DNA from: Novosphingobium aerophilum
GTDB taxonomy: Bacteria > Pseudomonadota > Alphaproteobacteria > Sphingomonadales > Sphingomonadaceae
DNA: 64,000 bases
Assembly: GCF_014230305.1 (NCBI RefSeq)
Contig: NZ_JACLAU010000005.1
Span: forward strand, 62,001 to 126,000
Reading direction: 5' to 3'
Shown: positions 18,687 to 27,806 of the stretch, in pieces
How the letters are laid out: each line of letters starts with the position of its first letter
How positions within the stretch are numbered: the stretch's first letter is position 1
The notes under the pieces: model-generated
Seen by the model: only the letters and a program-made list of their open reading frames with translations
The model's database searches: none
Told to the model about the DNA's origin: nothing
Made by a program: the position numbers and the translations under genes

Positions 18687-20198
18687 TCAGAGCTGGATGA
18701 TCACCGTCTTGGTCTCAAGGTAGGCCTCGATGCCGGCGCGGCCCTGCTCGCGGCCGATGCCCGATTCCTTGTAGCCGCCGAAGGGCAGCGCGGTATCGAT
18801 CATGGCGTGGCAGTTGCCCCAGACCGTGCCCGACTTGATCCGGCTGGCCAGGCGATGCATCGCCGAGACATCCTTGGTCCAGATCCCGGCGCCCAGGCCG
18901 AAGCAGGTGTCGTTGGCCATCTTGGCAACCTCGTCGAGATCCTCGAAGCGCTGGGCCACGACGACCGGCCCGAAGATCTCTTCGCGCACGACACTCATCT
19001 GCGGGTTCACGTTCACCAGCACGGTCGGGTTGACGTAATAGCCATCGGCTGTCGGCGCATCACCGCCAATCGCCACGCTGGCGCCATCGCGCTTGCCGGC
19101 TTCGATATAGCCCATCACGCGGTCGAACTGCTCTTTCGAGACCAGCGGACCCGAGTGGCCGGCCGGATCGAGCGAGGGACGCGGGGCCCAAAAGGCCGAG
19201 GCTTCGGCCACGCCTTCGATCACCTGATCGAAGATCGACTTGTGCGCGAACAGGCGCGAACCGGCAACGCAGACCTGGCCCGAGTTGAAGAAGATCGCGC
19301 CGGCCGCGCCTGGCGCTGCCGTGGCGACATCGACATCGGGCATCACCACGACCGGGCTCTTGCCACCCAGTTCGAGCGTGACGCGCTTCATCGAGTCGGT
19401 CGCGTTCTTGTTGATCAGTTTGCCGATTTCGGTCGATCCGGTGAAGGCCACCTTGTCGACGTCCGGGTGGCGGACCATGCGGTCGCCAGCGGTGTGGCCG
19501 TTGCCGGTGATGATGTTGACCACGCCCGCCGGGAACCCTGCTTCGGCGACCATGTCGGCCAGACGCAGCGCGGTCAGGCTGGTCTGTTCGGCCGGCTTGA
19601 GCACCAGGGTGCAGCCTGCGGCCAGGGCCGGAGCGATCTTGAGGCAGGCCATCAGCAGCGGGAAGTTCCACGGCACGATCTGCGCGCAGACGCCAACGGG
19701 CTCCTTGGTGGTGTAGCTGAACACCAGCCCGGCCGGCATCGTGTAAGGCGCGTTGGTATCGCCGCCGACCTTGCTGGCCCAGCCGGCCATGAAGCGGATC
19801 TGGCTGATCGCGCCCGGAATATCGACGGCCCCGGCCATGCCCTTGGGCTTGCCATTGTCGATCGCTTCCAACTCCGCGAACTCGTCAGCATGGGCCTCGA
19901 TCAGGTCGGCCAGCCGATTCATCGTTCGCTCGCGCACCATCGGCGGCAGGTTTGACCAGCGACCGTCGTCAAACGCGGCGCGGGCCGCGGCCACGGCGCG
20001 ATCGACATCGCGGTTCGAGGCGTCGACCACCCGCGTGACGATCTTGCCCGAGGATGGGTCCTCCACCGCGATGGTGGCACCCTCGCTGGACTCGACCCAT
20101 TCGTTGTTGATGAACAGCCGCGGTTGGCGCGCCAGGAACGCCTGAGCGGCGGCCGAATAGGGGAGCTGTTCGTAGCTGACCGTGGTCATCTCGTTCAT
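18687..20198 (-). CDS. NAD-dependent aldehyde dehydrogenase (class 1/2-like)
   Basis: The 503-residue enzyme has VPWNFPLLMACLK for cofactor binding, FTGSTEIGK, the general base in LELGGKSPVVV, the catalytic Cys in FNSGQVCVAGSRLF and EEIFGPVVVAQRF, all in the family order. The start at 20198 is preceded by GGAAAGGATG. It is the first gene of the 14425-20198 operon, and operator copy 3 lies 52 bases upstream. It would oxidise an aromatic or side-chain aldehyde, such as vanillin or a product released by ether cleavage (inference). Phenylacetaldehyde/betaine-aldehyde-type enzymes are the nearest general group. Confidence 0.84.
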   Translation of the reverse strand: MNEMTTVSYEQLPYSAAAQAFLARQPRLFINNEWVESSEGATIAVEDPSSGKIVTRVVDASNRDVDRAVAAARAAFDDGRWSNLPPMVRERTMNRLADLIEAHADEFAELEAIDNGKPKGMAGAVDIPGAISQIRFMAGWASKVGGDTNAPYTMPAGLVFSYTTKEPVGVCAQIVPWNFPLLMACLKIAPALAAGCTLVLKPAEQTSLTALRLADMVAEAGFPAGVVNIITGNGHTAGDRMVRHPDVDKVAFTGSTEIGKLINKNATDSMKRVTLELGGKSPVVVMPDVDVATAAPGAAGAIFFNSGQVCVAGSRLFAHKSIFDQVIEGVAEASAFWAPRPSLDPAGHSGPLVSKEQFDRVMGYIEAGKRDGASVAIGGDAPTADGYYVNPTVLVNVNPQMSVVREEIFGPVVVAQRFEDLDEVAKMANDTCFGLGAGIWTKDVSAMHRLASRIKSGTVWGNCHAMIDTALPFGGYKESGIGREQGRAGIEAYLETKTVIIQL

Positions 20199-20250
20199 CA
20201 GATCATCCTTTCCATGTCGATTCGTTACCGGGTCGGAGGCCGGTCGAAAA

Positions 20251-20270
20251 TTGTAGGCAAAGCATACAAA
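20251..20270 (-). promoter_or_regulatory. Operator copy 3, upstream of the 14425-20198 operon
   Basis: On the minus strand it reads TTTGTATGC-TTT-GCCTACAA, 16 of 17 consensus positions. It is the only recognisable element in the 136-base gap between the aldehyde dehydrogenase start and the PQQ dehydrogenase stop. Confidence 0.7.
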
Positions 20271-20334
20271 AGCTTGGTGCGATTGCAAGTCGTCCGCGTG
20301 GGCATCTGCCCGCTCAAATCCTTCGGCGCGTCGC

Positions 20335-22455
20335 CTATTTCTCGCCCAGCGCCTTGTCCTGATGAGCGCGCATTATGACGTAGGCACGGACAGTCTCGAT
20401 ATCGGCTGCACTCATCACTTTTGACCAGCTGACCATGCCACGCGCTGCCAGCGTGCCGTCATGCACCACGGATTGCCAGGTCGCGGCATCGTGGAGCAGG
20501 GCCGAGCGACGGAGATCGGGCAGCAGGCCGCCGCCGATCGCCGCATCGCCGTGGCAGGTGCTGCAGAAGCGGGCGTAGCGGGCGCCACCGGCAGCAATGT
20601 CGGCCTCGGACCCGATTGCAGCCGGCGGATCGAGCGGGGCGAGAAAGGCCTCGTCCAGTGCGGGCAGGCTGCCCTTTCCGCCGAGGCGGAACACCAGCAA
20701 ACGGCTGACATTGCGCGCCGGACCCGATTTCTGCGACAGCAGCCCCGGTGCCAGCGCCCAGACCCCGCCCCAGCCAGCCAAAACCGCCACATACTGCTGC
20801 CCGCCGATGCGGTAAGTGATCGGCGGGGCAACGATCCCGGTCTGGGCCGGGAAGGACCACAGCCGCTGGCCATCGGTGCTGGAATAGGCGACGAAGTCAC
20901 CGCGGGCCGTGCCCTGAAACACCAGGCCGCCGCCCGTGGCGAGCAAGCCGCCATTGTTGGGGCCGGGGTAGTTCACCCGCCAGCGCTCCTTGCCGGCAAC
21001 CGGGTCCCAGGCGAGCAAGGCTGCCGTGGTGGCGGCGAGGGCGCCGTTGCGCACTTCCGGCACCGGTGGCATTGCGCCAGCGGCGCCATCGACGCCGTTG
21101 TTGAAGCCCTGCGCCGCCGGCTTCCAGTCCTTCGCCGGAATGTAGGGGAACGCGGCGAACTGCGCCGGGATGAACACGGTGTTCTGGCCCGGATCATAGG
21201 CCATCGGATGCCAGCTGTGCGCCCCGCCGGCACCGGGGAACCCGATGAACGGCTTGCCGGTCTTGTCGTAGCGCGCCTCGGGGTTCTCGATCGGCCGGCC
21301 GGTCTTGGGGTCCACCCCGGTGGCCCAGTTCATCGGCGCATAGGCCTTGGCCGAAAGGAACTCGCCGGTCACCCGGTCGAGCATATAGAAGAAGCCGTTC
21401 TTGGGCGCCTGCATCAGCACCTTACGGACTTTGCCGTCGATCTTGATGTCGGCCAGAATGATATGCTGGGTTGCGGTGAAGTCCCAGGTCTCGCCCGGGG
21501 TCTGCTGGAAATGCCAGACATAGGCGCCGGTCTTGGCGTTGATCGCCACGATCGAGGACAGGTAGAGATTGTCTCCGCCGCCTGGCGACCGGTAGGACTG
21601 GTTCCACGGCGCGCCGTTGCCGACGCCGATATAGAGCAGGCCCAGGGCCGGGTCATAGGCCATGGCATCCCACACCGTGCCGCCACCGCCGAGCTTCCAC
21701 CACTCGCCGTTCCAGGTCTTTTCGGCGGCCTTGAGGTATGCCGCCTGGTTCATCCCGGGCCGGTCCGGCACCGTGTAAAAGCGCCACAACTGCTTACCGG
21801 TCTGCGCGTCGTAAGCGGTTATGTAGCCGCGCACGCCCATCTCGGCGCCGCCGTTGCCGATGATCACCTTGCCGTCGATCACGCGCGGCGCGCCGGTGAT
21901 CGTATACGGCTGCGTGCGGTCGACGGTGATCCGGCTCCAGGCCAGCTTGCCGGTTTGGCGATTGAGCGCGATCAGGCGGCCGTCGAGCGTGCCGAAAAAG
22001 ACCTTGTCCCCCCAAGCCGCCATGCCGCGGTTGACGACATCGCAGCAGGCCTTGACCGCCGCTTCGCCCGGCACCTTCGGGTCATATTGCCACAGCAGGC
22101 GGCCGCTGACCGCGTCATAGGCCTTGGCCTTGGACCAGGCCGTGGTGATGAAGATGCGGCCATCGATCACCAGGGGCGTCGCTTCCTGCCCGCGCGCCGT
22201 ATCGAGGTCGGCATGCCAGGCCAGGCCCAATTGCTTGACGTTGTCGCTGTTGATCTGGTCCAGCGGGCTGAACCGCTGCTCGTCATAAGTCCGGCCATAG
22301 CTCAGCCAGCCGCTATCGGCCGCGGCTATGATGCGCACTGCGGTGACCGGGCCGCTGGTGACCTCGGGCGGAGCCGCGTTCAGCGCGGCCTGACCGCATA
22401 CCAGCGACATTGTGGCCAGTGCTGTGGTGACGAACGCACCCTTCGCTCTGTTCAT
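20335..22455 (-). CDS. PQQ-dependent quinohemoprotein alcohol dehydrogenase (periplasmic)
   Basis: The 706-residue protein has a Sec signal peptide (residues 1-28, MNRAKGAFVTTALATMSLV then an AxA-type site), an eight-bladed propeller domain with the vicinal disulfide KACCDVVNRGM and repeated DAxTGK motifs (YDAQTGKQLWRF, INAKTGAYVWHF), and a C-terminal cytochrome c domain with CSTCH (haem c). Type II quinohemoprotein dehydrogenases oxidise alcohols in the periplasm and pass electrons to the haem and then to the respiratory chain. It ends a three-gene transcript behind two glutathione transferases. A lignin-derived benzylic or allylic alcohol is the likely substrate (inference). No PQQ biosynthesis genes are in the window. 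Confidence 0.85.
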   Translation of the reverse strand: MNRAKGAFVTTALATMSLVCGQAALNAAPPEVTSGPVTAVRIIAAADSGWLSYGRTYDEQRFSPLDQINSDNVKQLGLAWHADLDTARGQEATPLVIDGRIFITTAWSKAKAYDAVSGRLLWQYDPKVPGEAAVKACCDVVNRGMAAWGDKVFFGTLDGRLIALNRQTGKLAWSRITVDRTQPYTITGAPRVIDGKVIIGNGGAEMGVRGYITAYDAQTGKQLWRFYTVPDRPGMNQAAYLKAAEKTWNGEWWKLGGGGTVWDAMAYDPALGLLYIGVGNGAPWNQSYRSPGGGDNLYLSSIVAINAKTGAYVWHFQQTPGETWDFTATQHIILADIKIDGKVRKVLMQAPKNGFFYMLDRVTGEFLSAKAYAPMNWATGVDPKTGRPIENPEARYDKTGKPFIGFPGAGGAHSWHPMAYDPGQNTVFIPAQFAAFPYIPAKDWKPAAQGFNNGVDGAAGAMPPVPEVRNGALAATTAALLAWDPVAGKERWRVNYPGPNNGGLLATGGGLVFQGTARGDFVAYSSTDGQRLWSFPAQTGIVAPPITYRIGGQQYVAVLAGWGGVWALAPGLLSQKSGPARNVSRLLVFRLGGKGSLPALDEAFLAPLDPPAAIGSEADIAAGGARYARFCSTCHGDAAIGGGLLPDLRRSALLHDAATWQSVVHDGTLAARGMVSWSKVMSAADIETVRAYVIMRAHQDKALGEK

Positions 22456-22512
22456 TGCTCGGTTTCCTCTCCAATCGCCGCTTTGTGGCTGTGTTCTGGT
22501 TGGCACGTCGGC

Positions 22513-23295
22513 TCAGCCCCAACGGTTGATTTCAGGCCCTGGCGCCCATGCCGCTTCGGGGTTTACCGTGGCGGCCCGGGCCAGGGCTGCCTGTACACTT
22601 GGCCGGGTCCGCACCCGGTCCAGCCAGGCCGCAGTGCGCGGGCTGGCAGCGAAGGCTGCGGGGAGCAAAGCCGGCATCCCGGCCAGCCAGCCATAGGTCT
22701 CGAAGTCGGCGACGGTCAGATCGCCCATCAGCCAGTCGCGGCCGTCAGCCAGTTGCTGCTCGACCATGGCCACGGCGTCCGCGACCTTGTTGGCGCTGTC
22801 GGTCAGCGGGGCTTCGGGAAAGTCCCCGGTACGGACTGCGCTCCAGCGCCCGCGAAGATCTTCGCTGGCGATGGCGGCGAGCACATCGCCCCACGGGGTT
22901 TCGTCCATTGCCGACAGCACGGCATGAGCCTGCGCCTTGCACCCCAGGAAGGCCGCGGCGGGGGCGCATCGCTCGGTGATCCGACGACACCACATCAACA
23001 TCTGCCAGTGGGCGTAAGCATCCCTTGGCTGAAGCGTGTTCGCGCCGGTCTCGTCCAGGTATTGGGCTATGAACACGCTTTCCGTCATGGCCTCGCCATC
23101 GATCACCAGGACCGGTCCTTCGCCTTCAACCCCCATGTCCCGGGCGACCGGTTCAGTCACGCCGGGCAGGCGGTGCCGCTCTCCGGCCAGCAGGTCGATC
23201 GGCTGGCATTCAATGTCCAGCCCGCTTTCACCCAGCGCTGCCAGCACCGCCAGCGAGGGGCCATTTGGCTCGCCATGATAAAGGATCGTGCTCAT
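22513..23295 (-). CDS. Glutathione S-transferase family protein (divergent)
   Basis: The 260-residue protein has an N-terminal thioredoxin-like part (ILYHGEPNGPSLAVLAALGE, then EGPVLVIDGEAMTESVFIAQYL with the expected cis-Pro-like and E-S residues) and a helical C-terminal domain (WLMGDLTVADFETYGWL). It is clearly a GST but lower in similarity to LigF than its upstream neighbour. A GTG that overlaps the upstream stop at 23298-23301 is an alternative start; I prefer the ATG two bases after that stop. Paired GST genes recall heterodimeric beta-etherases such as BaeA/BaeB of Novosphingobium, where one partner is divergent (analogy, not proof). Confidence 0.7.
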   Translation of the reverse strand: MSTILYHGEPNGPSLAVLAALGESGLDIECQPIDLLAGERHRLPGVTEPVARDMGVEGEGPVLVIDGEAMTESVFIAQYLDETGANTLQPRDAYAHWQMLMWCRRITERCAPAAAFLGCKAQAHAVLSAMDETPWGDVLAAIASEDLRGRWSAVRTGDFPEAPLTDSANKVADAVAMVEQQLADGRDWLMGDLTVADFETYGWLAGMPALLPAAFAASPRTAAWLDRVRTRPSVQAALARAATVNPEAAWAPGPEINRWG

Positions 23296-23297
23296 CG

Positions 23298-24110
23298 TCA
23301 CCGCACTCCGCTCACGATGCCCTCGGCCTCAGCGCGGGGCGGGATATAGTCCTGTTCCAGGATCGCAACGCGGCTGGCCATCGGTGTGCGCCCCAGTTTC
23401 CAGCATGCCTGGGTGGCCGGGCGGCGATAGATCGCGCGCAGCCAGCGCATGATGTTGGGGGTCAGATCATCGTTGGACAGGTGCGGCTGCGACAGCGGCA
23501 AGGCATAAGCCAGGTTGAAGCCGTTGACGTCGGCCAGGCTGTAGTGATCGCTGGCCAGCCATTCGCGCTTGCCCAGTTCCCGCTCCAGCATTTCGATGCC
23601 TACAGCAATCCGGCGTCCGGATTCGGCCATTTCCGCCTCGCTGAACAGGCCGAACACAGCCTTGCGCCAGGCGGTCTGACGCTCGGGCAGGGGAATGCGC
23701 GCGATCTGCGCCTCGATTTTCTCCTGCCCGTGCGCAGCCAGGGCATTGGGGCCGACGAAGTATTTCCAGCCGAACATCGAGAAGCTGGGGGCCAGCCACT
23801 GGTCCATGAACTTCATCCACCAGCGAATGCGCCAGCGGTCGCGCGCATCGCCTGGCATCAGGTCAGGCCCAGCAAACTGCTCGTTGACATATTCCATGAT
23901 CGCCGTGCTCTCGACCAGCACCCGGTCACCATAGGTCATGGCCGGGATCGTTCCCTGCGGATTGATCGCGAGGTATTCGGGCCGGTGCTGCTCGAAGTTC
24001 AGCATATCGATGTAATGGCTGTCGAATGCGACGCCCTTTTCCATCAAGGCCAGCATCGGCTTGCCGGAATTGGCATTCGGCTCCCAGTGATAGAGCGTGA
24101 CCTCGGCCAT
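23298..24110 (-). CDS. Glutathione S-transferase, LigF/BaeA-like
   Basis: The 270-residue protein opens with VTLYHWEPNANSGKP, like LigF-type enzymes, with KGVAFDSHYIDMLNFEQHRPE, PQGTIPAMTYGD (cis-Pro) and ESTAIMEYVNEQF in the GSH domain, and the helical domain from about residue 95 (SDHYSLADVNGFNLAY). It heads the transcript GST - GST - PQQ dehydrogenase, with operator copy 4 only 17 bases before its start. The likely reaction is glutathione-dependent cleavage of a beta-aryl ether ketone. Together with its neighbour it may form a heterodimer. Confidence 0.76.
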   Translation of the reverse strand: MAEVTLYHWEPNANSGKPMLALMEKGVAFDSHYIDMLNFEQHRPEYLAINPQGTIPAMTYGDRVLVESTAIMEYVNEQFAGPDLMPGDARDRWRIRWWMKFMDQWLAPSFSMFGWKYFVGPNALAAHGQEKIEAQIARIPLPERQTAWRKAVFGLFSEAEMAESGRRIAVGIEMLERELGKREWLASDHYSLADVNGFNLAYALPLSQPHLSNDDLTPNIMRWLRAIYRRPATQACWKLGRTPMASRVAILEQDYIPPRAEAEGIVSGVR

Positions 24111-24127
24111 TCTCTGTCCTTTCCGTT

Positions 24128-24147
24128 TTTATATGCAATACTTACGA
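24128..24147 (+). promoter_or_regulatory. Operator copy 4, upstream of the GST-GST-PQQ transcript
   Basis: TTTATATGC-AAT-ACTTACGA matches 16 of 17 consensus positions. It lies in the 69-base gap between the GST start (24110) and the upstream aldehyde dehydrogenase stop (24180), close enough to block initiation. Confidence 0.68.
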
Positions 24148-24179
24148 ATGCGCCGGGCTTGTCAAGCCGTCTAGCGCCG

Positions 24180-25649
24180 TCACAGCGCTACCGGCTCGCC
24201 GTCGATCAGGATCGTCTTGGCTTCAAGAAAGCCCTTGAGGCCCTCGATCCCGCCCTCGCGGCCAATGCCCGATTGCTTGAACCCGCCAAAGGGCAGCCCG
24301 AAATCCATGCGCAGACCGTTCTGGCCGATGCCACCGGTCCGCACGCGCCGGGCGATGCGATAGGCGGCGTCCGGGTCGTGGGTCAGCACGGAGCCCGAAA
24401 GGCCGAACCGGGATTCGTTGGCGATGCGGATGGCATCTTCTTCGTCATCGCAGGGGATCAGGCTAAGCACCGGGCCGAAGATTTCTTCCTGGGCAATGCG
24501 GCTGGAGTTGTCGACATTGGCAAAGAGGGTCGGCTCGATGAAATAGCCCCGGTTCAGATGGCTGGGGCGGTTTCCGCCCTGCAGGAGGTCGGCTGTGGCC
24601 CGGCCTTCGGCGATGTAGCCTTCGATCCGCTCAAGCTGGCGCTTCATGGCCACCGGACCAAGCTGGCTGGCGGGGTCGTTTGAATGACCGATCACCACTT
24701 TGGCCATCTCGGCGGCGATCGCACTGGCCAGCTCGTCGTGACGGTGGCGAGGGACGATCACCCGGCTAAGCATCGCACAGATCTGGCCGCTCATCATCGT
24801 GATCGTGCCCGCTAGCAGCCCGGCGGCAGCGGCAGTGGGAAAATCATCACGGACGATCGCGGCGGACTTTCCGCCCAACTCGAGCGTGCAGCGCGCAATC
24901 CGCTCTCCGCAGACAGCCCCGATGCGCTGGCCGGCCACGGTCGAGCCGGTGAAGCTGACCTTGTCGACCCCATGATTGCAGACCAGATGATCGCTGGCCT
25001 CGCGATGGCCACAGACCAGGTTGACCACCCCGGGTGGCACACCGGCGGCTTCGGCTGCCTCCGCGATGATATAGGCCTCCAGCGGCGTCTCCGGCGATGG
25101 CTTCATCACCACGGTGCAGCCCGCCGCCAGAGCATAGGCAACCTTGCTGAGCATGATGCCATAGGGCACGTTCCATGGCGCGATCGCTGCGACAACGCCT
25201 ACGGGCTCATGCGCGATCAGCCCGACCGGCGCTCCGATCGACGCACGCCGCTCGACGAATTCGAACTGCGCCGCCATCGCCACGATGCCATCGAAGCTCA
25301 GGTTGGAGCCGTGGGTTATCCCGGCCGCAGTTCCTGCCAGCGCGCCGATCTGCGCTGACCAAGCCGCCGCGACCTCGCCGGCCCGCGCGTGGAGATGGGC
25401 TGACATACGCGACAGCACTTCGACCCGTTCGGCCGCGGCCGAGCGTGCCCAAGCTCCATGATCGAACGCGTCCCGAGCCGCTGCCACCGCGGCATCCATG
25501 TCGACCTCGTCGGCTTCGGCCACCAGGGCCACGACCGTTTCGGTGTCGGGAGAGACAATGTCGATCATCCGCCCGGAGTGCGGCTGCCGCCACTCTCCAC
25601 CGATCCACACCTTGTCCGGATGCTTCACCGCTACACCGTCAGGCAGCAT
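24180..25649 (-). CDS. Aldehyde dehydrogenase (NAD(P)-dependent)
   Basis: The 489-residue enzyme has APWNVPYGIMLSK, FTGSTVAGQ, LELGGKSAAIV with the general base Glu, the catalytic Cys in MMSGQICAMLSRV and EEIFGPVLSLIPC, in standard order. The start at 25649 follows AAGGAGAGGGAGAGAG. Operator copy 5 lies 79 bases upstream. The gene is a single-cistron unit or leads into the glutathione transferase transcript. It is one of four aldehyde dehydrogenases in the window, each in a different transcription unit, which suggests different aldehyde substrates. Confidence 0.83.
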   Translation of the reverse strand: MLPDGVAVKHPDKVWIGGEWRQPHSGRMIDIVSPDTETVVALVAEADEVDMDAAVAAARDAFDHGAWARSAAAERVEVLSRMSAHLHARAGEVAAAWSAQIGALAGTAAGITHGSNLSFDGIVAMAAQFEFVERRASIGAPVGLIAHEPVGVVAAIAPWNVPYGIMLSKVAYALAAGCTVVMKPSPETPLEAYIIAEAAEAAGVPPGVVNLVCGHREASDHLVCNHGVDKVSFTGSTVAGQRIGAVCGERIARCTLELGGKSAAIVRDDFPTAAAAGLLAGTITMMSGQICAMLSRVIVPRHRHDELASAIAAEMAKVVIGHSNDPASQLGPVAMKRQLERIEGYIAEGRATADLLQGGNRPSHLNRGYFIEPTLFANVDNSSRIAQEEIFGPVLSLIPCDDEEDAIRIANESRFGLSGSVLTHDPDAAYRIARRVRTGGIGQNGLRMDFGLPFGGFKQSGIGREGGIEGLKGFLEAKTILIDGEPVAL

Positions 25650-25728
25650 GGCTCTCTCCCTCTCCTTACAGCGCCGCCGTTGTGGCTGCCGCTCTTGCGA
25701 TTGTGCCGTAGGCTCAGTCTGACGCAAA

Positions 25729-25748
25729 ATAGTATGTAATGCAAACAA
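25729..25748 (+). promoter_or_regulatory. Operator copy 5, upstream of the aldehyde dehydrogenase at 24180-25649
   Basis: ATAGTATGT-AAT-GCAAACAA matches 15 of 17 consensus positions. It lies in the gap between the aldehyde dehydrogenase start (25649) and the CoA ligase stop (25806). Confidence 0.62.
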
Positions 25749-25805
25749 ACTTGAGTCTAGGCCGGCCGGTCTGACGCGATGCCGATTGCTGCACCCGGAC
25801 CCGGC

Positions 25806-27371
25806 TCAGTTGACGCCGCGCGCGGCATTTTGCCAGAATTCGGCCCGCATCGCTTTCTTGTCGAACTTGCCCACCGGTGTGCGGGGGATCGCATCGCGGA
25901 AGTACACGTGCTTGGGCGCCTTGACGCTGCCGATGCGCGCCTTGCAATGCGCGATCACGGTGTCGGCAGACAGGGCAGCAGAGGGATCGGCGACGACGAT
26001 CGCGGTCACCGCCTCACCCCACTTGTCATCGGGAATGCCGATGGCGGCGCACTCCAGGACACCGGGCAATTCGGTTACCGCTGCTTCGACCTCGGTGCAG
26101 AACACGTTGAAGCCGCCGGTCACGATCATGTCCTTCTTGCGGTCAACGATGTAGTAGAAGCCATGCCCGTCGCGCCGACCCACGTCGCCGGTGTGATGCC
26201 AGCCGTGGGCCCAGGTCTCGGCCGAAACCTCGGGCATTTCGAAGTAGCCGCCGCCCACTATCCCGCCCCGGCCGACGATCTCGCCCACTTCGCCCGTCGG
26301 CAGGATGCGGCCATCGTCGTCCATCAGTTCGACCCGGCACGAATAGGTCGCCTGCCCGCAGGAGGCGAGCCGCTCGGGGTGGTCCCCGGCCGCTGCCGCT
26401 GCGACCACCTTGGGCGAAAGCCAGGTGGCGACCAGGTGAAACTCGGTCTGGCCATAGCTCTGGCACATGCAGGGCCCGAAAACCTCGACTGCCTGCTTCA
26501 GCTTCTCCGGGCTCACCGCCGATCCCGCGAGCAGGAAGTAACGCAGACTCGAATAGTCGAACGAGCGGACATCCGGGTGAGCCAGCATCGAGTAAAGCGC
26601 GGTCGGCGGCAGAAACGTATGCGTGACCTGGTTGGCCCCGAACGCCGCCATCACCGCTTCGGCATCGAACCCGGGCAGGACGATCACGGTCGCTCCCATG
26701 GCGATGCCGGCCATGGTTACCGGCCCTGCGGCGTGAGTCAGGGGGGCGGTGGTCAGGAACACCGGCGGCTCGTCGCAGGCCATGATCTGGCCGATGGTCT
26801 CCAGCATGCAGCCCCAGCTGCGGTTGAGCACTCGCACGCCTTTGGCTGGCCCGGTGGTTCCGCCGGTGGCGATGATCGCGGCCAGTTCCTCGCCATTGCC
26901 CATCGGCTCGCCCCAGTCGGCCACACGTGGCGAACCTGCCGGCAACATGTACGTATCGAGCGAAGGGTTGCCGGCATCCTGGCTATCGATGCAGATCATC
27001 CGGCGGATGCTGGGCACCTGCCGCTTAACCTCGTGCGCATCCGCCGAATAGCTGGAATGGTAGAACAGCCAGCCGGCGCGGACATAGTTGAGATAGGCGA
27101 TATTGTCGGCCAGGGCGTTGCGGGTATTGACCGGAATCCAGGCGCCCCCGGCCCGCCACAGACCGAGCATCGTCGTCACCACCGCACCATGATTGGGCGA
27201 CATGATCGCCACGGCTTCCTGATGGACGAAGCCGTCCGCCAGCATCGCACCGGCCAGTCGGTGGGTGATATCTTGGGCTTCGGCATAGGTCAGACGAGTT
27301 TCGCCGGCGATCAGCATCAGATGATCAGGGCGAAGCGTCGCCTGCTTGTCGAAGTAGTCGATGGTGCGCAT
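25806..27371 (-). CDS. AMP-forming acyl/aryl-CoA synthetase
   Basis: The 521-residue ANL-superfamily enzyme has the P-loop IIATGGTTGPAKG (about 165-177), QSYGQTE (A5-like), GGGYFEMPE, HTGDVGRRD (A7) and the C-terminal KKDMIVTGGFNVF and PRTPVGKFDKKAMR with the catalytic Lys. It activates a carboxylic acid with ATP to the acyl-AMP and then the CoA thioester. It lies 60 bases downstream of a VOC gene and is separate from the ADP-forming FerA at 30911. A substrate such as dihydroferulate, cinnamate-type or short aliphatic acid is possible; sequence alone does not decide. Confidence 0.82.
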   Translation of the reverse strand: MRTIDYFDKQATLRPDHLMLIAGETRLTYAEAQDITHRLAGAMLADGFVHQEAVAIMSPNHGAVVTTMLGLWRAGGAWIPVNTRNALADNIAYLNYVRAGWLFYHSSYSADAHEVKRQVPSIRRMICIDSQDAGNPSLDTYMLPAGSPRVADWGEPMGNGEELAAIIATGGTTGPAKGVRVLNRSWGCMLETIGQIMACDEPPVFLTTAPLTHAAGPVTMAGIAMGATVIVLPGFDAEAVMAAFGANQVTHTFLPPTALYSMLAHPDVRSFDYSSLRYFLLAGSAVSPEKLKQAVEVFGPCMCQSYGQTEFHLVATWLSPKVVAAAAAGDHPERLASCGQATYSCRVELMDDDGRILPTGEVGEIVGRGGIVGGGYFEMPEVSAETWAHGWHHTGDVGRRDGHGFYYIVDRKKDMIVTGGFNVFCTEVEAAVTELPGVLECAAIGIPDDKWGEAVTAIVVADPSAALSADTVIAHCKARIGSVKAPKHVYFRDAIPRTPVGKFDKKAMRAEFWQNAARGVN

Positions 27372-27431
27372 GGTGGGTTCCCGTAAGTGGCCGAGCCGGA
27401 CTGGGTCTCGCCCAGCTCGGCTCAGCCCAGA

Positions 27432-27806
27432 TCAGCCGGCGTTCGGCGCAAAGGCGCAGATCTTGTTGCCGTCCGGATCCCGCAAATAGGCGCCGTACAT
27501 CTGCCCGGGGACATTGACGCGCACGCCCGGAGGGCCTTCGCAGGTGCCGCCATTGGCCAGACCATTGGCGTGAAAGGCATCGACTTCGGCATAGGTCTTC
27601 GCATGGAAGCCCAGCGTATGGCCATTGGACACGGTATGCGGCTCGCCATTGGCGGGCTTGGCCACGAGCAGTTTGCCCGCCTCGCCAGGATAGAGGGTGC
27701 CATGCGGCAGCGGTACGCTGGGATAGCCGAGCGCGCCCATTACGCCGTCGTAGAATTGGCGCGAGGCAGCGATGTCATTCGTACCGAGAAAGCTGTGCGT
27801 AAACAT
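27432..27806 (-). CDS. VOC (glyoxalase/dioxygenase-fold) family protein
   Basis: The 124-residue protein has the VOC beta-alpha-beta-beta-beta pattern: MFTHSFLGTNDIAASRQFYD at the start and GAYLRDPDGNKICAF at the end, where the Asp-Pro-Asp-Gly-Asn turn is typical of the family. Start at 27806 follows a GGGAGA site. It leads the transcript into the CoA ligase gene. Function within the pathway is unknown; VOC proteins may be isomerases, glyoxalases or ring-cleaving dioxygenases, but at this length an extradiol dioxygenase is unlikely. Confidence 0.72.
   Translation of the reverse strand: MFTHSFLGTNDIAASRQFYDGVMGALGYPSVPLPHGTLYPGEAGKLLVAKPANGEPHTVSNGHTLGFHAKTYAEVDAFHANGLANGGTCEGPPGVRVNVPGQMYGAYLRDPDGNKICAFAPNAG

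Noticed and set aside
20461..23349. A 962-codon open frame on the plus strand across the PQQ dehydrogenase and GST genes
   Set aside because: Antisense shadow of three clear genes; composition biased and no motifs.
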